Shown one piece after another: positions 36,714-44,433 of a stretch of 64,000 bases of DNA. A program made the translations under genes and the position numbers. Under the pieces are notes generated by a model that saw only the letters and a program-made list of their open reading frames with translations, searched no databases and was not told the origin of the DNA. Source of the DNA: Stenotrophomonas sp. ASS1. Lineage in GTDB: Bacteria; Pseudomonadota; Gammaproteobacteria; Xanthomonadales; Xanthomonadaceae. Numbering within the stretch: position 1 is the stretch's first letter; the number at the start of each line of letters is the position of its first letter. The DNA is taken from NCBI RefSeq assembly GCF_004346925.1, contig NZ_CP031167.1:186001-250000 (forward strand), in the 5' to 3' direction.

Positions 36714-37850
36714 GTGCAATACGCACCCCCTACGTCGTTCATCACCGTCTTGAGCCAGCTGTTTTCGCCGATCTCGTTCGGCCCCCTGACCCTGTCCAAC
36801 CGCATCGTCATCGCGCCGATGTGCCAGTACTCCGCCGAAGACGGTCGCGCCAGCGACTGGCACGCCATGCATCTGGGCAACCTGGCGCAGTCCGGTGCCG
36901 GCCTGCTGATCCTGGAAGCCACCGCGGTCGAGCCGCGCGGCCGCATCAGCTGGGCCGACCTGGGCCTGTGGGATGACGGCACCGAGGCCGCGCTGGCACA
37001 GGTGCTGGCCAGCGTCCGGCGCTGGTCGCCGATGCCGCTGGGCATCCAGTTGGGCCACGCCGGCCGCAAGGCCTCGGTGAAGCGTCCGTGGGACGGTGGT
37101 GGCCAGTTGCCGGCCGACGATGCGCGTGGCTGGGCCACCGTGGCGCCGTCGCCGCTGCCGTTCCATGCCGCCGATCCGGCACCGCAGGAACTGGACGAGG
37201 CCGGCATCGCCGAGGTCATCGCCGCCTTCGCTGCCAGTGCGGTGCGCGCCGAGCGCCTGGGCTTCGAGCTGATCGAGCTGCATGCCGCGCACGGTTACCT
37301 GCTGCACCAGTTCCTGTCGCCGCTGAGCAACCGCCGCACCGATGGCTACGGTGGCTCGTTGCCGAACCGCCTGCGCCTGCTGGTGGAGGTTTTCGATGCG
37401 GTGCGTGCGGCAGTGTCCGACAAGGTCGCGGTGGGCGTGCGCATCTCCGCCAGCGACTGGGTCGATGGCGGCTGGGATCTGGTGCAGAGCGAAGCGCTGG
37501 CGCAGGTGATGGACGCGCGCGGCTGCAACTTCCTGCATGTCTCCAGCGGTGGCCTGGACGAGCGCCAGAAGATCACCGTCGGCCCGGGCTATCAGGTGCC
37601 GTTCGCGGCGGCGATCAAGTCCAAGGTGCGCATGCCGGTCATCGCCGTGGGCATGATCACCGAACCGGAGCAGGCCGAATCGATCCTGCGCCATCGCCAC
37701 GCCGATGCGGTAGCCCTGGCGCGCGGCATCCTCTACGACCCGCGCTGGCCGTGGCATGCTGCCGCCGCATTGCGCGACAGCGTGGAACCGGCTCCGCAGT
37801 ACCTGCGCTGCGAGCCGCGCGATGCGCGCGGCGTGTTCAAGACGCGCTGA
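36714..37850 (+). CDS. NADH:flavin oxidoreductase, old yellow enzyme family (YqjM/NamA-like)
   Basis: Roughly 370-residue FMN oxidoreductase. LSNRIVIAPMCQYSAEDGRA carries the family's FMN-binding and redox-tuning cysteine, IQLGHAGRKAS the substrate-side histidine region, and AAHGYLLHQFLSPLSNRRTD, then GYGG, the late signature. This is the thermophilic-like/YqjM class that reduces activated C=C bonds with NAD(P)H. The start is unclear: GTG at 36714 gives 378 residues, while TTG at 36750 would begin MSQLFSPISFGPL, the usual start of the family. It converges on a LysR gene with three bases between the stops. Confidence 0.9.
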   Translation: MQYAPPTSFITVLSQLFSPISFGPLTLSNRIVIAPMCQYSAEDGRASDWHAMHLGNLAQSGAGLLILEATAVEPRGRISWADLGLWDDGTEAALAQVLASVRRWSPMPLGIQLGHAGRKASVKRPWDGGGQLPADDARGWATVAPSPLPFHAADPAPQELDEAGIAEVIAAFAASAVRAERLGFELIELHAAHGYLLHQFLSPLSNRRTDGYGGSLPNRLRLLVEVFDAVRAAVSDKVAVGVRISASDWVDGGWDLVQSEALAQVMDARGCNFLHVSSGGLDERQKITVGPGYQVPFAAAIKSKVRMPVIAVGMITEPEQAESILRHRHADAVALARGILYDPRWPWHAAAALRDSVEPAPQYLRCEPRDARGVFKTR

Positions 37851-37853
37851 GGT

Positions 37854-38765
37854 TCACACCCGCCAGGCCGGCGCCATGCCGGCCTGCAGGTGCTCGAACA
37901 GCGCGCGGATCTTGGCAGTGAAATCGCGGCGGTCGCTGACGCAGAAATAGACCTCCATCGGCTCCGGGCGCCATGCAGTGTCGGCGCCGAACACTGCCTG
38001 CAGGCGGCCATCGCGCAGGTACGGCTCTGCCACGAATGCGGCCAGCCGGGTGATGCCGGCACCGGCTGCGGCCAGCGTCGCCAGCGCATCGATGTCATCG
38101 CAGACCATGCTCGGCGGCAGTGCGGCGTCCACGCGCTGGCCATCCTTCAGCAGGCCCCAGCGCAGCGGCCGGCCATCGGTGGGGAAGCGGTGCAGCAGCC
38201 CGCGATGGCCGCTCAGCTCGGAGGGTTGCTGCGGGGTGCCGTGTGCCTTCAGGTAGGCCGGCGAGGCGCAGAACACGAACGGCACGCGCGCCAGCTGCCG
38301 TGCGACGACCCCGTCCTCCAGCTGTGCACCGATGCGGATGCTGGCATCCACCGCTTCCGGGCCGTGCTGCACGGCGCGGTCAGTCAGGCGCAGCTCCAGC
38401 TGCAGTTGCGGGTAGCGCTGCTGCAGCGAAGGCAGCAAGGGGGCAAGTACGTGGCGACCGAACGCGCTGCTGCTGGCGATGCGTAGTGGTCCGGCCGGTT
38501 CGATGTCACCAGAGGTGACCATCGCCTGCGCGCGCGCCAGGTCGGCTTCGATGTGGCGCACCTGCGCCAGGTACAGCGCGCCGGCCTCGCTGAGGGCCAG
38601 CTGGCGCGTACTTCGGTTCAGCAACCGTACGCCCAGATGCGCCTCCAGCCGGTTGATGTTCTGGCCGACTGCGGTGGCGCTGATGCCAAGGATGCGGGCC
38701 GCTGCGGCAATGCTGCCGGTCTCTGCGGTGCGGGTGAAGCTGCGGATCAGTTGCAACAGGTTCAT
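37854..38765 (-). CDS. LysR family transcriptional regulator
   Basis: 303-residue LysR protein with an N-terminal winged helix (LIRSFTRTAETGSIAAAARI, then LGISATAVGQNINRLE) and the effector domain typical of the DsdC/AaeR-like subgroup (LRIASSSAFGRHVLAPLLPS). It is divergent from purU and convergent with the old yellow enzyme gene, so the latter is a possible target. Effector unknown. An alternative start six codons upstream (38783) exists. Confidence 0.83.
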   Translation of the reverse strand: MNLLQLIRSFTRTAETGSIAAAARILGISATAVGQNINRLEAHLGVRLLNRSTRQLALSEAGALYLAQVRHIEADLARAQAMVTSGDIEPAGPLRIASSSAFGRHVLAPLLPSLQQRYPQLQLELRLTDRAVQHGPEAVDASIRIGAQLEDGVVARQLARVPFVFCASPAYLKAHGTPQQPSELSGHRGLLHRFPTDGRPLRWGLLKDGQRVDAALPPSMVCDDIDALATLAAAGAGITRLAAFVAEPYLRDGRLQAVFGADTAWRPEPMEVYFCVSDRRDFTAKIRALFEHLQAGMAPAWRV

Positions 38766-38879
38766 GACCGACCAGCTTGCCATGGAGAAACCCAAGTATC
38801 GCTTGGGACTGAACCAAGCAGGTCGGTTGCATCGGTGACCATCGATCCCGAGGACAGGCTGCTGCCCTACACTCGGGCG

Positions 38880-39731
38880 ATGCGCCCCGATTCCATCCTC
38901 ACCCTGTCCTGTCCCGACCGTACCGGCATCGTCTACCGCGTATCCGGCCTGCTGTTCGACCACGGCTGCAACATTCTCGACGCCCAGCAGTTCGGCGACG
39001 AGGAGAGCGGCCGCTTCTTCCTGCGCGTGCATTTCGATCGCGATGCCGGCCTGCCGCTGGAGACCGTGCACGCCGCCATGGCCACGCTCGCCGCCGGCTT
39101 CGGCATGGACTGGCAGCTGCATGATGGCCGCCGCCGTGCACGCCTGCTGGTGCTGGTCAGCAAGCAGGGGCACTGCCTCAACGACCTGCTGTTCCGTGCC
39201 CACAGCGGCCAGCTGAAGGTGGACATTGCCGCAGTAGCGTCCAACCACGCCGACTTCGCGCCGCTGGCGGCGTCCTACCAAGTGCCGTTCCACCACCTGC
39301 CGGTGACCGCTGATACGCGCGCGGTGCAGCAACAGCAGATCATCGACCTGGTCGAGCGCGAACGCATCGATCTGGTGGTGCTGGCGCGCTACATGCAGAT
39401 CCTGTCACCCACGCTGTGCCGCGCGCTGGCCGGCCGTGCGATCAACATCCACCACAGCTTCCTGCCCAGCTTCAAGGGCGCGCAGCCGTACCACCAGGCA
39501 CACGCGCGCGGGGTCAAGATCATCGGCGCCACCGCGCACTACGTCACCGAGGATCTGGACGAAGGCCCGATCATCGAACAGGACGTGGCCCGCGTGGACC
39601 ACGCGATGGCGCCGCGCGAGCTGGTGCGGCTGGGCAGCGATACCGAATCGCTGGTGCTGGCGCGCGCCGTGCGCCGCCATGTGGAGCACCGCATCCTGCT
39701 CAACGGGCACCGAACGGTGGTGTTCCGGTAA
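38880..39731 (+). CDS. purU: Formyltetrahydrofolate deformylase
   Basis: 283-residue enzyme that hydrolyses 10-formyl-tetrahydrofolate to formate and tetrahydrofolate, balancing one-carbon pools and supplying formate for PurT. Residues about 5-80 form an ACT domain (LTLSCPDRTGIVYRVSGLLF). The formyltransferase part has NIHHSFLPSFKGAQPYHQAH with the catalytic asparagine and histidine, GVKIIGATAHYV, and the aspartate in EDLDEGPII. Length is normal. The ATG at 38880 starts the ACT domain properly; the longer frame runs into the LysR gene. Confidence 0.94.
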   Translation: MRPDSILTLSCPDRTGIVYRVSGLLFDHGCNILDAQQFGDEESGRFFLRVHFDRDAGLPLETVHAAMATLAAGFGMDWQLHDGRRRARLLVLVSKQGHCLNDLLFRAHSGQLKVDIAAVASNHADFAPLAASYQVPFHHLPVTADTRAVQQQQIIDLVERERIDLVVLARYMQILSPTLCRALAGRAINIHHSFLPSFKGAQPYHQAHARGVKIIGATAHYVTEDLDEGPIIEQDVARVDHAMAPRELVRLGSDTESLVLARAVRRHVEHRILLNGHRTVVFR

Positions 39732-39747
39732 TCGCCCATCCCGCGTC

Positions 39748-39850
39748 CGCCGGGCATGGCCCGGCGCTACCACGGGTGCTATCCGGTAGTGCCGGCCGCT
39801 GGCCGGCAACTGCAGAGATCCCGAGGTTGCCGGCCAGCGGCCGGCACTAC
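39748..39850. repeat. Cluster of three SMAG/REP elements
   Basis: An inverted GCCGGGC-type element ends CTAC at 39770. A facing pair, GTAGTGCCGGCCGCTGGCCG (39785) and CGGCCGGCACTAC (to 39850), follows. It lies between the convergent purU and pncA genes. Confidence 0.88.
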
Positions 39851-39861
39851 CGAATCCTGAT

Positions 39862-39934
39862 TTCATCCAATGAAAAGCCCCCGGTTCGGCCGTCCCGTGA
39901 TCTGTAGGGGGGCGTAGTTAGGGGGCTGGATGAA
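39862..39934 (-). ncRNA. Folded non-coding element or terminator between purU and pncA
   Basis: TTCATCC and AGCCCCC at the left pair in order with GGGGGCT and GGATGAA at the right, giving a two-part stem with a seven-base bulge and a 38-base GC-rich loop. Read on the minus strand, GGGGGCT is followed by TTTTCATT, so it could terminate pncA transcription. The large structured loop also allows a small RNA. No gene crosses it. Confidence 0.4.
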
Positions 39935-39987
39935 TCGATTGTGTTGTCGTGGGCAGGAGCGCGCAAGCGGCATAAGCGACGTGCGCG

Positions 39988-40011
39988 GTAGCGCCGGGCC
40001 ATGCCCGGCGG
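39988..40011 (+). repeat. Single SMAG/REP element
   Basis: GTAGCGCCGGGCCATGCCCG followed by GCGG, eight bases from the pncA stop codon. Confidence 0.85.
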
Positions 40012-40018
40012 TCACGCC

Positions 40019-40645
40019 TCAGGCGATCGAAATCCCCGCCTTGCCCAGCGCTTCACGCACCATCGCGTCGTTGGCGTCGGTCACCGGCTTGGTCAGCTCC
40101 CACAGGAATTTCACCCGGAAGCCGGACTTCACCGCGTCCTGCGCGCTCCACAGCACGCAGTAGTCGCGGGCCAGGCCGCACAAGTGCACTTCGCGGATGC
40201 GGCGTTCGTGCAGCCAGCCGGCCAGGCCGGTGGCCGGGCGCTCGCCATCGGGGCCATGGTTCTCGCGGAAGGCGCTGTATGAATCCACCTGTTGGCGCGT
40301 GCCCTTGCGCAGGATCAGGTCGGCCACGGTCCAGTCCACGCCCGGATGCAGCGCGGCACCGGCGCTGCCCTGCACGCAGTGGTCCGGCCACAGGGTCTGC
40401 GGCTGCGCGTGCAGCAGGATGGTCTCGAAGGGGCGTTGGCCGGGGTGCTGGCTGGCGAACGAGGCATGGTCGGCCGGGTGCCAGTCCTGTGTTGCCACCA
40501 CGGTGCGGTAGCGGCGCTGTGCCAGCAGATCGGCGATCGGTGCCACCAGCGCATCGCCTTGGTCGCAGGCCAGCGCGCCACCGGGCATGAAGTCCGGCTG
40601 CAGGTCGATCACCAGCAGGGCGACATCGGCGGGCAGGGCGGTCAT
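40019..40645 (-). CDS. pncA: Nicotinamidase
   Basis: 208-residue isochorismatase-fold enzyme that deamidates nicotinamide to nicotinate for NAD recycling. The catalytic aspartate is in LLVIDLQPDFMPGG, the lysine in LILRKGT, and the nucleophilic cysteine in GLARDYCV. The metal ligands are in DWHPADHASF. The ATG at 40645 gives the normal length. It lies 55 bases downstream of queH on the same strand, so it may be co-transcribed and indirectly under the cobalamin riboswitch. Confidence 0.93.
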   Translation of the reverse strand: MTALPADVALLVIDLQPDFMPGGALACDQGDALVAPIADLLAQRRYRTVVATQDWHPADHASFASQHPGQRPFETILLHAQPQTLWPDHCVQGSAGAALHPGVDWTVADLILRKGTRQQVDSYSAFRENHGPDGERPATGLAGWLHERRIREVHLCGLARDYCVLWSAQDAVKSGFRVKFLWELTKPVTDANDAMVREALGKAGISIA

Positions 40646-40700
40646 GGCAGTTCCGGTACAGCAGAAGGGGCGACCAGCGTGGCCGCCCCATGCCCACACG

Positions 40701-41387
40701 TCAATCGCCCTGCGGCGTCTCAGCGTCCTGCCCGTAGTACAGCAGGCCGATCTTGATCCGTTCGCGGCCATTCTCGCGGCGGTGACGGTTGGCATCGCGC
40801 AGCGAGTACACGCAGCCGCAGTATTCCTGCTGGTAGAACTGCTCGCGCTTGCTGATCTCGATCATGCGGCTGGCACCGCCGCCCTTGCGCCAGTTGTAGT
40901 CCCAGTACTGCAGGCCTTCATAGCGCGACGCGGCACGGATGCCGCAGTCGTTGATCTGCGCCATGTTCTTCCAGCGCGAGATGCCCAGCGACGAACTGAT
41001 GGTGTCGTAGCCGTGCTCGTGCGCGTACAGCGCAGTGCGCTCGAAGCGCATGTCGAAGCACATCGTGCAGCGGATGCCGCGCTCGGGCTCGTTTTCCATG
41101 CCGCGTGCACGGCTGAACCAATTGTCGGTGTCGTAGTCGCAGTCGATGAACGGGATGTCGTGCTGTTCGGCGAAGCGGATGTTCTCCTGCTTGCGCAGCT
41201 CGTATTCCTTCACCGGGTGGATGTTGGGGTTGTAGAAGAAGATTGCGTAGTCGATCCCGGAGGCGGTGATCGCCTCCATCACTTCGCCGGAGCAGGGGGC
41301 GCAGCACGAGTGCAGCAGCAGGCGCTGGCCGTTTTCGGGCAGGGACAGGGTGGGGCGTTGGAGCTCGGTCATCGTCAGGTACCGCAT
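40701..41387 (-). CDS. queH: Epoxyqueuosine reductase QueH
   Basis: About 228 residues. QueH reduces epoxyqueuosine to queuosine in tRNA, replacing the cobalamin-dependent QueG without using cobalamin. The cysteine motifs are [33 protein letters not shown] and [11 protein letters not shown], which hold the iron-sulphur cluster and a second metal site. [16 protein letters not shown] is also typical. Two starts are possible: ATG at 41387 (MRYLTMTEL) or at 41372 (MTEL). A cobalamin riboswitch lies upstream on the same strand and a small hairpin ends three bases before the first ATG. Confidence 0.93.
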   Translation of the reverse strand: MRYLTMTELQRPTLSLPENGQRLLLHSCCAPCSGEVMEAITASGIDYAIFFYNPNIHPVKEYELRKQENIRFAEQHDIPFIDCDYDTDNWFSRARGMENEPERGIRCTMCFDMRFERTALYAHEHGYDTISSSLGISRWKNMAQINDCGIRAASRYEGLQYWDYNWRKGGGASRMIEISKREQFYQQEYCGCVYSLRDANRHRRENGRERIKIGLLYYGQDAETPQGD

Positions 41388-41389
41388 GG

Positions 41390-41407
41390 ACCGCCGGCAA
41401 CGGCGGT
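41390..41407 (-). promoter_or_regulatory. Hairpin at the queH translation start
   Basis: On the minus strand ACCGCCG-TTGC-CGGCGGT forms a seven-pair stem ending two bases before the upstream queH ATG and covering the only SD-like purines (GGCGG). It could block ribosome access when the riboswitch is bound. Confidence 0.45.
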
Positions 41408-41569
41408 GGCCCATGCATCAGCGCGTGGGTGAACAGGTCTGGCCGGAAACCGTGAACAGGACGCACGCGGCCGCACCGCCTGCACGCGCAGGACAACGAC
41501 GGCCCCGGCAACCTCCCCGCGGAGATTCCAGGTCGAGTCAGGGGACGGTCGTGTCCCCCGGCCGGGGCC

Positions 41570-41760
41570 GGTATTCGGGCTGATGGACACGGGCCGCAGC
41601 CCACCTACTACCCGCCGCTTCCCAGGCGTGAGCCCAGTGCCGTTGGCAGGATTCGTTTCCATTCACCGCTGCGGGGCAGCTCCGGAATGGGCGCGCGAGG
41701 CGCCTTCACCGGATTCCCGTTTAAATCCCTGCCGCCATCAATGCCACGGCAGGGATACCT
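41570..41760 (-). promoter_or_regulatory. Cobalamin riboswitch upstream of queH
   Basis: On the minus strand the conserved parts of the cobalamin aptamer appear in order: GGTAT (pairs with ATACC at the end, P1), the stem ATCCCTGCCG/CGGCAGGGAT, TTAAACGGGAATCCGGTG, CCGGAGCTGCCCCGCAGCGG then TGAATGG, the core GGCACTGGG, CCTGGGAAGCGGC, and finally CAGCCCGAATACCGGCC. This is the classic proteobacterial layout. The next gene on this strand is queH, 182 bases downstream. Between them GGGGAC-N6-GTCCCC (41541-41556) could form, but without a T-tract, so control is probably at translation. Confidence 0.9.
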
Positions 41761-41890
41761 TCGGCGTGCCCACGGTGGACGCGTCGAGGCCAATGGTCAA
41801 GGGCCAATGAAAGCGCAGGGCTGTGGCTCGCTTCTCAGGCTGTGAGAGCGCCTCTTGCCATACTGGGCTCCGACAGACGGGAGGTGGCTC

Positions 41891-43765
41891 GTGGCGGCGA
41901 AGTACTGCGATCTGGTCATGAAAGGTGGCATCACCAGCGGCATCGTGTACCCCAATGCGGTACTGGCGCTGGCGCGCGAGTATCGCTTCAAGAGCATCGG
42001 CGGCACCTCGGCCGGCGCCATCGCTGCAGCCGTAGCGGCCGCGGCGGCATGCGGTGATCGCCGCCAGCAGGCCGGCGAGCACCTGCCCGGCGATGCCGGC
42101 TACGGCGGGCTGTCGGCGGTGTCGGCGCAGCTGTCGCGGCGCGGCTTCATCTACAGCCTGTTCCAGCCGGCACGGGGCGCGCGCGCCGCCTACCGGTTGC
42201 TGGTGGTGCTGACCGGCAATGCCCGCCTGCCACACAAGCTGCTATGCCTGGCCATCGCGGTGTTCGAGATTGCGCCACTGGAGGTGCTGGTGTCGCTGGC
42301 GCTGCTGCTCGGCCTGGGCTGGTGGGGCGGCGGTTGGAGCGGCGTGGCCGCCACGCTGCTGCCATCACTGCTGTGCGCGTACGGTGTCGGCGTGGCCGGT
42401 GCCGCGCTGCGGATAGCGCGGGTGGCGCGCCGTAACCTGCTGGGCCTGTGCAGCGGCCTCGGCCGCGATGCACGCACGCCGGCATTGACCGAATGGTTGC
42501 ACGAGTGCCTGCAGCAGCTGTCCGGCAAGCCGCTGGATGCACCGCTCACGTTCGCCGATCTGCACGATGCGCCGCGCTATGCCGGCGAGCCGGACAGCCC
42601 GCATGCGATCAGCCTGCAGATGATCACCACCTGCGTGTCGCACAATGAGCCGCGCACGCTGCCGCTGGGCGGCGCGCAGTTCTGGTTCCTGCGCGAGGAG
42701 TTCGAGCAGCTGTTTCCGGCCAGCGTGGTGCAGTGGCTGGTGACGCAGGCCGGCCCGCCACTGGAGGTGGAAGGGCGCCGGTACTACCACCTGCCGCAGG
42801 GCCCGAAGCTGCCGGTGCTGGTGGCCACGCGCATGAGCCTGAGCTTCCCGCTGCTGATCAGCGCGGTGCCGTTGCATGAGCCCTCGCGCCGCGAGCGTCG
42901 CTGCGAACCGACCGCACCTGCGGCCGACCAGGAGCACAATGTGGCCGACAGCATGGAAGGGCTGACCAGTGCCGGGCAGACCTGCGGCCCGGTGATCACC
43001 GCTTTCCGCATCTGCTGGTTCTCCGATGGTGGCATCAGCAGCAACTTCCCGATCCACCTGTTCGATGCCGCGTTGCCACGCTGGCCGACCTTCGCCATCA
43101 ATCTGGTCTACCCGCAGCACGCCGAAGACGTGAGCCACGGCAGCAGTGGCCGCCAGGCGCTGGAACACGCCGTGTTCCTGCCCACCGAGAACCGCCACGG
43201 CTGGCAGCGTACCTACCAGTCGATCGCTACGCCGCTGGCGGCCGCAGAACTGGGCCGTTTCCTGTTCGCGGTGGTGGCGACCATGCAGAACTGGCGCGAC
43301 CTGCTGCAGGCGCGCGCACCGGGCTACCGCGACCGCATCGTGCACGTCAGCCTGCAGGGCGACGAAGGCGGCATGAACCTGGACATGCCACAGGAGGTGC
43401 TGACCCGCATTGCCGATAAGGGCAGCCTGGCCGGTGCACGCTTCTGTTCGTTCTCGTTCGAGAACCATTACTGGATCCGCTGGCGCAACCTGGCCTCGGC
43501 CTACCAGCGCTACACGCTGGAAGTGGCGCGCACCGACGACCCGGCGCAGCAGGTACTGGCCTACCGCGCGGCGTACTCGATGGTTGCCAGTGGCCAGCCG
43601 GCGCCACCGTCGTACAAGCTGGGCTCGGAAGACAAGCGGCTGGCATCGCAGCAGTTGTGGGGGCTGATGGTCGAGCAGGGACGTACCTGGGAGGACCTCG
43701 GCCCGGACCTCACCGACGGCGCACCGCGCCCGCTGCCGCAGATGAAGGTGACGCCGATCTATTGA
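41891..43765 (+). CDS. Patatin-like phospholipase with membrane segments
   Basis: 624-residue protein. The oxyanion stretch KGGITSGIVYPNAV, the nucleophile elbow FKSIGGTSAGAIAAA and the dyad aspartate in FSDGGISSNFP mark a patatin-type serine hydrolase acting on acyl lipids. Two membrane segments are inserted after the elbow (APLEVLVSLALLLGLGWWGG and VAATLLPSLLCAYGVGVAGA). No secretion signal, so it is probably held at the inner membrane from the cytosolic side. The GTG at 41891 has GGGAGG six bases upstream, better than any start in the longer frame. Specific substrate unknown. Confidence 0.8.
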   Translation: MAAKYCDLVMKGGITSGIVYPNAVLALAREYRFKSIGGTSAGAIAAAVAAAAACGDRRQQAGEHLPGDAGYGGLSAVSAQLSRRGFIYSLFQPARGARAAYRLLVVLTGNARLPHKLLCLAIAVFEIAPLEVLVSLALLLGLGWWGGGWSGVAATLLPSLLCAYGVGVAGAALRIARVARRNLLGLCSGLGRDARTPALTEWLHECLQQLSGKPLDAPLTFADLHDAPRYAGEPDSPHAISLQMITTCVSHNEPRTLPLGGAQFWFLREEFEQLFPASVVQWLVTQAGPPLEVEGRRYYHLPQGPKLPVLVATRMSLSFPLLISAVPLHEPSRRERRCEPTAPAADQEHNVADSMEGLTSAGQTCGPVITAFRICWFSDGGISSNFPIHLFDAALPRWPTFAINLVYPQHAEDVSHGSSGRQALEHAVFLPTENRHGWQRTYQSIATPLAAAELGRFLFAVVATMQNWRDLLQARAPGYRDRIVHVSLQGDEGGMNLDMPQEVLTRIADKGSLAGARFCSFSFENHYWIRWRNLASAYQRYTLEVARTDDPAQQVLAYRAAYSMVASGQPAPPSYKLGSEDKRLASQQLWGLMVEQGRTWEDLGPDLTDGAPRPLPQMKVTPIY

Positions 43766-43809
43766 TCGCGATGGATACAATCGCGGCTCCCCATTGCAAG
43801 GAATGCCCC

Positions 43810-44247
43810 ATGTCCCCTCGCCAGAAGCTGCTGGACGTGCTTGAACGCCTCGATCAACGCGATCCGGAGCACCTGCCGGTGGTGCCGCTGGCCGCGTATT
43901 TCGAAGGCAACGATTTCGAGGAGTGCATCGCACCGAACCAGTGGGGCTATGGGCGCCCACCGATTGCCGAGGTATACGCACGCTTGGTTGCGATTGCGGC
44001 AAAGTCTGAAGTGGAAGGTGTCTACGTGGGCCTGCACCAAGACTGGGGCAGTGCATTGGAAGACGACAGCGAATGGCCAGCTGCAGAGAACGTGCACGTC
44101 TTGACCAGCGCCGATGCCGCAACCGTGGAAGGCTGGCTGCAGGGCCTGGAATGCGACGGCGTCGGCGAAGGCTGGCCGTACGGGCAACACATCGACGCGC
44201 CTGCGCCCTCCACAGGTCACCGCGTGTTGACCGTGTTCTGGGACTAG
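43810..44247 (+). CDS. Conserved hypothetical protein
   Basis: 145-residue protein I cannot assign. It is acidic, with no signal peptide or membrane segment; the middle reads LAAYFEGNDFEECIAPNQWG and YARLVAIAAKSEVEGVYVGL. The ATG at 43810 has AAGGAA upstream with seven bases between; an in-frame ATG at 43771 is closer to the patatin stop. The small acidic fold next to a membrane lipase is reminiscent of immunity-type proteins, but nothing in the sequence proves it. The stop codon TAG shares its last base with the GTAG head of a REP element. Confidence 0.6.
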   Translation: MSPRQKLLDVLERLDQRDPEHLPVVPLAAYFEGNDFEECIAPNQWGYGRPPIAEVYARLVAIAAKSEVEGVYVGLHQDWGSALEDDSEWPAAENVHVLTSADAATVEGWLQGLECDGVGEGWPYGQHIDAPAPSTGHRVLTVFWD

Positions 44248-44315
44248 TAGAGCCACGCCACGCGTGGATGCACTTCGCGCACGGCAAGGTTGTGCCAACC
44301 AAGGTTGGCACCTAC
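44247..44315. repeat. Inverted pair of SMAG-like elements
   Basis: GTAGAGCCACGCCACGCGTG at the left and GTTGTGCCAACCAAGGTTGG ending CTAC at the right. The left arm overlaps the preceding stop codon. Confidence 0.7.
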
Positions 44316-44375
44316 CAAATCGGTTGTCCGGACCCGCCCCGCCAACCCATGGAATGCCAGCTGTTGCTTTTGAGG

Positions 44376-44423
44376 TTGCCGGCCAGCGGCCGGCACTACC
44401 GCAGGTGCAGGGCGCAGCCCTGC
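44376..44423. repeat. SMAG element followed by GCAGGGC palindrome
   Basis: An inverted GCCGGCCAGCGGCCGGCACT ends CTAC at 44399 and is followed by GCAGGGC-GCA-GCCCTGC (44407-44423), the same core as at 9074-9090. It lies just downstream of the ScfR gene. Confidence 0.8.
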
Positions 44424-44433
44424 CGAACCAACC

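Noticed and set aside
39748..39850. REP clusters as a CRISPR array
   Set aside because: The units are palindromic, unequally spaced and in mixed orientation, and no cas gene is present.
40918..41604. Minus-strand frame between the cobalamin riboswitch and queH as a B12-controlled gene
   Set aside because: It overlaps queH in another frame, covers the end of the aptamer and has no family features; queH is the credible target.
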